A stretch of DNA of 64,000 nt from Trichomonas tenax (Eukaryota > Parabasalia > Trichomonadida > Trichomonadidae): NCBI GenBank assembly GCA_023091735.1, contig JALKBU010000083.1, positions 1-64,000 on the forward strand. The letters are read 5' to 3'. This document shows, one piece after another, positions 59,421-64,000 of this stretch. The stretch's first letter is position 1. Each line of letters starts with the position of its first letter. The translations under genes and the position numbers were made by a program. The notes under the pieces are model-generated. The model was not told the DNA's origin. It made no database searches and worked only from the letters and a program-made list of their open reading frames with translations.

Positions 59421-60014
59421 TTTGTCACTTTTATTATCTGTCGTCACTTTTAATTCAGGATTGTTCACCAAATATGTCTGAGAACTCACCATGTGATATT
59501 TTATCTCGTGCAAATTATCCCATATTATGAAGGTATTTGAAATGTAACATTTATATTTGATGATTCTATTGAGATATGTCTGAGAACTCAAATTATTTTT
59601 TTAATTTATTCATCACCATAAAAAACTCATCACAAGAATCAACAAACTCGATTTAAATGATTTTTCTATGATATAATATCAAGGCAGAGAAATGTTGAGC
59701 AGGGTGATGCATGTGATATTGTTTCATTCGCTTGAATAAATCCTATGAAGCTTAATTAAAGATCTTTGAATCTTTCTTTGATTCAACTGATTTGTTTGAA
59801 CATTGAAGAGTTCAAACTATCTTCATCACACATAAAACACACACGCTTAAGCATGCACATACTTGTAATTGAAAATAAAGTTTTTTCATGATAAAATTTG
59901 AATTTTCATTTTAACTGTTCAAATTGCCTACAACACACAGACACATAAAGACAAATATATAATTAAAATGAAATTTTATCAAACAAAACAATACAAGACA
60001 ATATACAACAACAG
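59421..60014. other. Spacer with two duplicated short gene starts
   Basis: ATGTCTGAGAACTCA occurs at about 59474 and again at about 59574 on the plus strand, opening 18- and 26-codon frames. The first is preceded by TCACTTTT initiator-like sites near 59408 and 59443. These may be the remains of a plus-strand gene's 5' end. No longer frame follows. Confidence 0.3.
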
Positions 60015-61241
60015 TTATCTGTGATTTAATTTATCTTTGAGTTCATCAATCTGTTTCATTAACACCATGACTTTCGGAGCCATGTCGTCTCTCTGATATT
60101 CGTATATTTGTTCCTGAAGCTCTTGAACAAAATCATTCATATTTTCACAGTGACTTGTGGCCTTTTCACTCACAGAATTCAACTTATTTTGCATATTATC
60201 TAATCGTGTATTACATTCATTTCGTAATAACTCAAAGAGTTCTAAAAGATGTTTTGCTTTTTCGACAAATAAATGAGAAACTTGGCTAACATCACCCGAA
60301 GACTGCTGAGCTGTAGAGAGAATTTCAAGTAAACCATCCAAATCTGGTTCTGAAGTCATTTCTTTCACTAATAATTCTTCAAATAATCTTGACAACTGTT
60401 CACAAACGCCAACAGCACGAATTCCGTTTTGCGATCTGTAAATATTAAGCTTTTTGATCAAATTTGTTAATGTTGCGTTTATAATTTGTTCTCTTTTTTG
60501 TGTTTCTTGCATATTTGTAGTGAGTTCCTCTATCTTTGATTCATTCATTTTGTTGTTGATATCAAACTGCGCTTGATCTTGTTTCAAGTTCATATTTTCG
60601 TGATGAAGTTGCGAAATTGTTTCTTCTAAGTTTGATATCTTAGTGCGAAGTCTTGTATTTTCTGTATCCAACTGTGATATTTCTTGATTGAGTTTCGAAA
60701 AGTCTGTCATTGAGAGATCTTGTTTTGAAGCTGTTTTATAAATCAAAATTTGAGATTCGTATCTTTTCTGAAGTTCTTGAATCTCCTGAAGACTGCTCTT
60801 CGACATCGCTTCGAGTTCTTGCTGATATAATGCACAATTAGGACATTCTGAAGCTCCAATTCTTTGATTTGCCAAACTCGTGATTTGAAGGTTTTTAATC
60901 GTGTTCTTTAGCTCAACAATCTTTCCAGAAACCTGCTCCAGTGTCGTGCATCCAAGTAAATTCATTATTTCGTGAATTGTTTGCGTGTTTGTGTCCATTT
61001 CTTGTGAAGATCTTAACATATTTATCTCAGCAATCTTCTCGTAGTACTGCACTTCAAAGGAGTCGTGTTCTGTCTTCAAAATTGCCATTTCTTGCTGATG
61101 AATTTTTTCTTTTTCGATTAAAGCTTTCTCCAAACGCTCATTTGCCTCTTGACACTGCTGCACCTGGTACTGCAGGTGGTAAAGCTCATTCCTCTGACCT
61201 TGGCTGATCACTTCGTCGACATCAGGTTCCACTTCCAACAT
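60015..61241 (-). CDS. Coiled-coil protein
   Basis: 408 aa. Acidic N-terminus (LEVEPDVDEVISQGQ) then coiled coil through most of the length (QVQQCQEANERLEKALIEKE), with a short Cys/Tyr-containing break near 140 (ECPNCALYQQELEAM) and a final helical bundle. No membrane helix or enzyme motif; probably cytoskeletal, centrosomal or trafficking scaffold. The CPNC pair might bind metal but no second pair is present. ATG 61241 is first in frame. Confidence 0.68.
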   Translation of the reverse strand: MLEVEPDVDEVISQGQRNELYHLQYQVQQCQEANERLEKALIEKEKIHQQEMAILKTEHDSFEVQYYEKIAEINMLRSSQEMDTNTQTIHEIMNLLGCTTLEQVSGKIVELKNTIKNLQITSLANQRIGASECPNCALYQQELEAMSKSSLQEIQELQKRYESQILIYKTASKQDLSMTDFSKLNQEISQLDTENTRLRTKISNLEETISQLHHENMNLKQDQAQFDINNKMNESKIEELTTNMQETQKREQIINATLTNLIKKLNIYRSQNGIRAVGVCEQLSRLFEELLVKEMTSEPDLDGLLEILSTAQQSSGDVSQVSHLFVEKAKHLLELFELLRNECNTRLDNMQNKLNSVSEKATSHCENMNDFVQELQEQIYEYQRDDMAPKVMVLMKQIDELKDKLNHR

Positions 61242-61611
61242 TCAGAAGGGACCGTTTAAAAATTGAAAATTTGCTAATTTTCGAAAAGTGCGTTTTCCTC
61301 AAGATCCTCAAATCTTATCATAGATATTATATCAAATTTTTCTATTACTCAAGCAATACTATATAATCAACAATTCAAAGTTGCTATAAATCTTGAGTTT
61401 GAAATTGCTTCAAATTTTGTTGGCTTTAACAAAATTGGCCAGATTTGGAGCATCAGTGAAGATTTTATTTCAAGAAAAATATGAAAATACAGAGGTATAA
61501 TAACTACATTTGAAGTTATGAAGATGCTTTTGAATCTTAATGATATTTTGACAATCTGATAATGTAAATATTTTTTTGTCATGTAAGTTTAGTCACTTTT
61601 ATTTTTTGTTA
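61242..61611. other. Divergent spacer with promoter motifs
   Basis: Upstream region shared by the coiled-coil gene (minus) and the large gene at 61612 (plus). TGTCATGTAAG at 61577-61587 and TCACTTT at 61593-61599 form a clear promoter for the plus-strand gene. The rest is AT-rich. Confidence 0.5.
61577..61599 (+). promoter_or_regulatory. TGTCATGTAAG motif plus TCACTTT initiator
   Basis: The recurrent spacer motif at 61577-61587 is followed six bases later by an exact initiator (TCACTTT, 61593-61599), which lies 12 bases before ATG 61612. This is the best example in the window of both elements together. Confidence 0.6.
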
Positions 61612-64000
61612 ATGGAATCAGATATCATTGATTTTTCAGCACAAGCACGAAACAATATAAAAGAAATTTTAAATAAATTGAGGAAAAATCGGCCTCCATA
61701 TGATCAAATGCTTTTAATGCTTAAATCTTTATTGTTGACCTCGAGTGAAACAGATTTAGTTTTTTCTAGAATTCCTGATTTGATATATTTATCAGCAAAC
61801 GATTTTCTTTATTTTTGTCCATTATTTAAATCATTAATTCTTAAAGACGCAACAAATTCAAATTATATAATGAAGTTATTGCCACAATTCGATTATAATG
61901 ATCTAGTTTCTGAAGAACCATTAAATTTAGGTCTTATTCTCGCAGAAACAGTAGATGTTTCTAATCTTCCTGGTTTAATTTCATTTTTATTATTGGGATT
62001 TAATGAGAAAAGAACAGAACAAATATACTCAAAGCTCTCAGATATTCTCATAGCGAACATTGATCAGCAAATTTACTTAACATTTCAAGACTTTGTTTGT
62101 CCTAAATTATCGCATTTCTTTAATGAAATCCAAAACATAAAACATTGGACAATATTTGAGTTCTTTATCTTAATGATAGCAATTTCTCGTCCTTCTTTGA
62201 GAGTTAAAATTGACAAAATATTTTGGAATGCTGTAGTTTCGGAGAAAGTTACATTGGAAGAAGTTCGAATTTTTTTAGGAAAAAAAGTTATATTTTCGCA
62301 TTTGTTTTCAAATATATCAATGTTCACAGATATTATATTCGATAATACTCCAAAATATACAGCCATATCTTCAATCCCTTTGTTTGCAGGAATAATTGAA
62401 CAGATATTAATATCATATCCTGAATACGCTGATAGTTATCTTGAACAGATTTTAACTTATGTTCTAAATGGACCGAATTTTGGATCATCTGTATCTACAT
62501 TAGCATTAATAACTACTGAGTCACCAGCACTCTCTAAAAATGTTTTAGCAATCGATGATGTTTTATGTGATTCTTTATCATTAAATGTTTCAGCTTTGCA
62601 GACAATTTGTTACATTATTGCAAAGTCTGCGACACCAGAATCAACGCCATCACTTTATATATCAGTCCAGAAGAGACTGTTTCATCATTCACAGATATTA
62701 GTGCAGGCAGGTGTGAGCTTGACATTTCATTTTTGCAGAGTCAATAAAGATCAAACGAAAGAAATGATATATTGGGTATTAAGCTCAATGGAAAATAATG
62801 CAATGATTCTCAAACCTTCAATTTTATTATCAATTGTTGATATGTTTTATATTCTCAAACTCGACACCAATTATATTGAATGTTTCGCAGTGTTTGCTAT
62901 GAGATTATTGAATGATTACAAAGTTCTCACTTACATGAAAAGTGTCGAAAAGTTTTGCCTTCCATACACAAATTCTCCTGGATATGTCGTTAAAATGGAT
63001 TCAATTTCAACAATTTATCAAGGTGAATTAATTGGTGAGTTATTGATGCTTATTTGCAATATCAAGAAAATAATTGAAGCAAATGATATTCACTCAACTG
63101 AATTGGATAAATTTAGAACCTACAAGAGTTTAGATTTCCTGAATTCACCAACTACAATACGATTTCTTATGCCAACATTTTTCAATAGATTGACAACATT
63201 AGAGAATATTCTGAATGCTTCTAATTCATTCGTTAAACATTCTGTGTTCGCGCGTGCTGCAATGTTTCCAATATTATGCAGAGCGAAGTTTACAAAAGCA
63301 CAAAGAGAGCCTTTCATGTCCATCTTGAAAACAATCAATTTAATTATCAGAATTCATCCAAGTTTTACCAGAAAATCAATGAAAGAATATTCGCCTGAAT
63401 TGACTCAGTTATCACCAGATTTCTTATTCTATACATTGGATAATGAAGAATTTGAGTTCCCAGATGATATTTTCTTTACATCTATGGTCTTCATGAGTTT
63501 ATATGATTTGTTTGTAAGTGATAATCAAAATCATCGATTTTTCTTCGATAACAAATTCCTTTGTATCAAAGAAACAATGCCTGAATCAGTGCCAACAAAA
63601 ATATTGACAATTTGCACTTGTTTAATTAATTTAATCAAAGAAAGCGACAGATCAAGAGACCAATTTTTGATTACAGATTGCGTGAATATTGTAGCAAATG
63701 GATTAGATTTTATCACAGCATGCGTGATTGCAGGCAGGAGAGGAAATATTGACTTCATGAATGATATATATCCGATTGTTATTAACTCATATGATGTCGG
63801 AATTGCTGCGAGAGCGATGTTATTAGGATTTCATCTCAAAGTTGACAGAGATATAATAATAGAAGTTGCAAAAGAGATAAAGATGACAAATTTCGTGAGT
63901 GATCTCGTTTCTCATGATGCAATTTATTCTTTTGGTTTAATGAATATCGATGCTGTTGTTAATCCAAAGGAAAAGAATTCAAATTGGCGTCTTTTAATTT
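61612..64000 (+). CDS. Large hypothetical alpha-helical protein, 3' end beyond the window
   Basis: An uninterrupted frame of 796 codons from ATG 61612 to the right edge with no stop. The protein begins MESDIIDFSAQARNN and continues as hydrophobic, helix-rich sequence (LGLILAETVDVSNLPGLISF; FMPTFFNR-type segments) with the character of a HEAT/ARM-like solenoid. No membrane helix or catalytic motif identified. The start is well supported by the promoter pair at 61577-61599. Minus-strand frames at 62085, 63120 and 63531 are shadows. Identity cannot be given without the C-terminus. Confidence 0.72.
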   Translation, partial: MESDIIDFSAQARNNIKEILNKLRKNRPPYDQMLLMLKSLLLTSSETDLVFSRIPDLIYLSANDFLYFCPLFKSLILKDATNSNYIMKLLPQFDYNDLVSEEPLNLGLILAETVDVSNLPGLISFLLLGFNEKRTEQIYSKLSDILIANIDQQIYLTFQDFVCPKLSHFFNEIQNIKHWTIFEFFILMIAISRPSLRVKIDKIFWNAVVSEKVTLEEVRIFLGKKVIFSHLFSNISMFTDIIFDNTPKYTAISSIPLFAGIIEQILISYPEYADSYLEQILTYVLNGPNFGSSVSTLALITTESPALSKNVLAIDDVLCDSLSLNVSALQTICYIIAKSATPESTPSLYISVQKRLFHHSQILVQAGVSLTFHFCRVNKDQTKEMIYWVLSSMENNAMILKPSILLSIVDMFYILKLDTNYIECFAVFAMRLLNDYKVLTYMKSVEKFCLPYTNSPGYVVKMDSISTIYQGELIGELLMLICNIKKIIEANDIHSTELDKFRTYKSLDFLNSPTTIRFLMPTFFNRLTTLENILNASNSFVKHSVFARAAMFPILCRAKFTKAQREPFMSILKTINLIIRIHPSFTRKSMKEYSPELTQLSPDFLFYTLDNEEFEFPDDIFFTSMVFMSLYDLFVSDNQNHRFFFDNKFLCIKETMPESVPTKILTICTCLINLIKESDRSRDQFLITDCVNIVANGLDFITACVIAGRRGNIDFMNDIYPIVINSYDVGIAARAMLLGFHLKVDRDIIIEVAKEIKMTNFVSDLVSHDAIYSFGLMNIDAVVNPKEKNSNWRLLI

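Noticed and set aside
1..64000. CRISPR arrays, operons, rRNA genes
   Set aside because: No regularly spaced short repeats with unique spacers, no co-directional tight gene strings with ribosome-binding sites, and no rRNA-like sequence were seen; the window is eukaryotic.

Overview
This 64 kb window looks like nuclear DNA from a parabasalid (trichomonad, Trichomonas/Tritrichomonas type) protist. The evidence is cumulative. It is AT-rich, long ORFs are intron-free, and several real starts follow a TCA(C/T)TT element like the trichomonad initiator. Gene content also fits: TKL-type kinases, a bacterial-type low-Mr thioredoxin reductase, VAMP7-like longin SNARE, CHID1-like GH18, ubiquilin, TBC Rab-GAP, ankyrin relics and degenerate DNA transposons. 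Species cannot be fixed from sequence alone. There are no operons. Genes lie on both strands with 0.1-2.7 kb spacers, and most intact genes are on the minus strand.

Layout. 1-2.6 kb: a GC-rich patch, an A25 tract, a broken ankyrin gene and a broken DGGLDMRY-repeat gene. 2.8-9.3 kb: an FCP1-like protein with the catalytic Asp lost, a type-I surface protein, a TKL kinase. 9.3-11.6 kb: transposase relic and a dispersed non-coding repeat. 11.6-22.6 kb: BiP-like Hsp70, ARM/HEAT-like proteins, a small membrane protein with a frameshift, an SLC13 transporter, a TBC protein. 22.6-24.6 kb: spacer with an orphan purine nucleoside phosphorylase N-terminus. 24.6-26.0 kb: second TKL kinase. 26-32 kb: gene-poor zone with a second repeat copy, gene fragments and a 1.28 kb terminal-inverted-repeat element flanked by a 9-bp duplication. 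32-42.8 kb: coiled-coil proteins, ubiquilin, a candidate structured ncRNA, a compact divergent promoter with a nucleoplasmin-like gene, CHID1-like GH18, a 1243-aa protein. 43-48.2 kb: two divergent ABC transporter genes, both broken, the left one fused to the C-terminal half of an SLC12 cation-chloride cotransporter. 48.4-54 kb: thioredoxin reductase, a poly-Pro protein, a three-RRM protein. 54-55 kb: a long-inverted-repeat element. 55.3-64 kb: R-SNARE, a tail-anchored peptide, a polytopic membrane protein, a multiply broken gene, a coiled-coil protein, and a large open gene running off the right edge.

Two themes stand out. (1) Decay is common: at least seven loci carry one-base frameshifts or in-frame stops. 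All three stop codons occur as lesions and as normal stops, so code reassignment is not the explanation. (2) The spacers carry a recurrent element close to TGTCATGTAAA, often 20-115 bp from a start codon. It is a candidate promoter motif distinct from the initiator.
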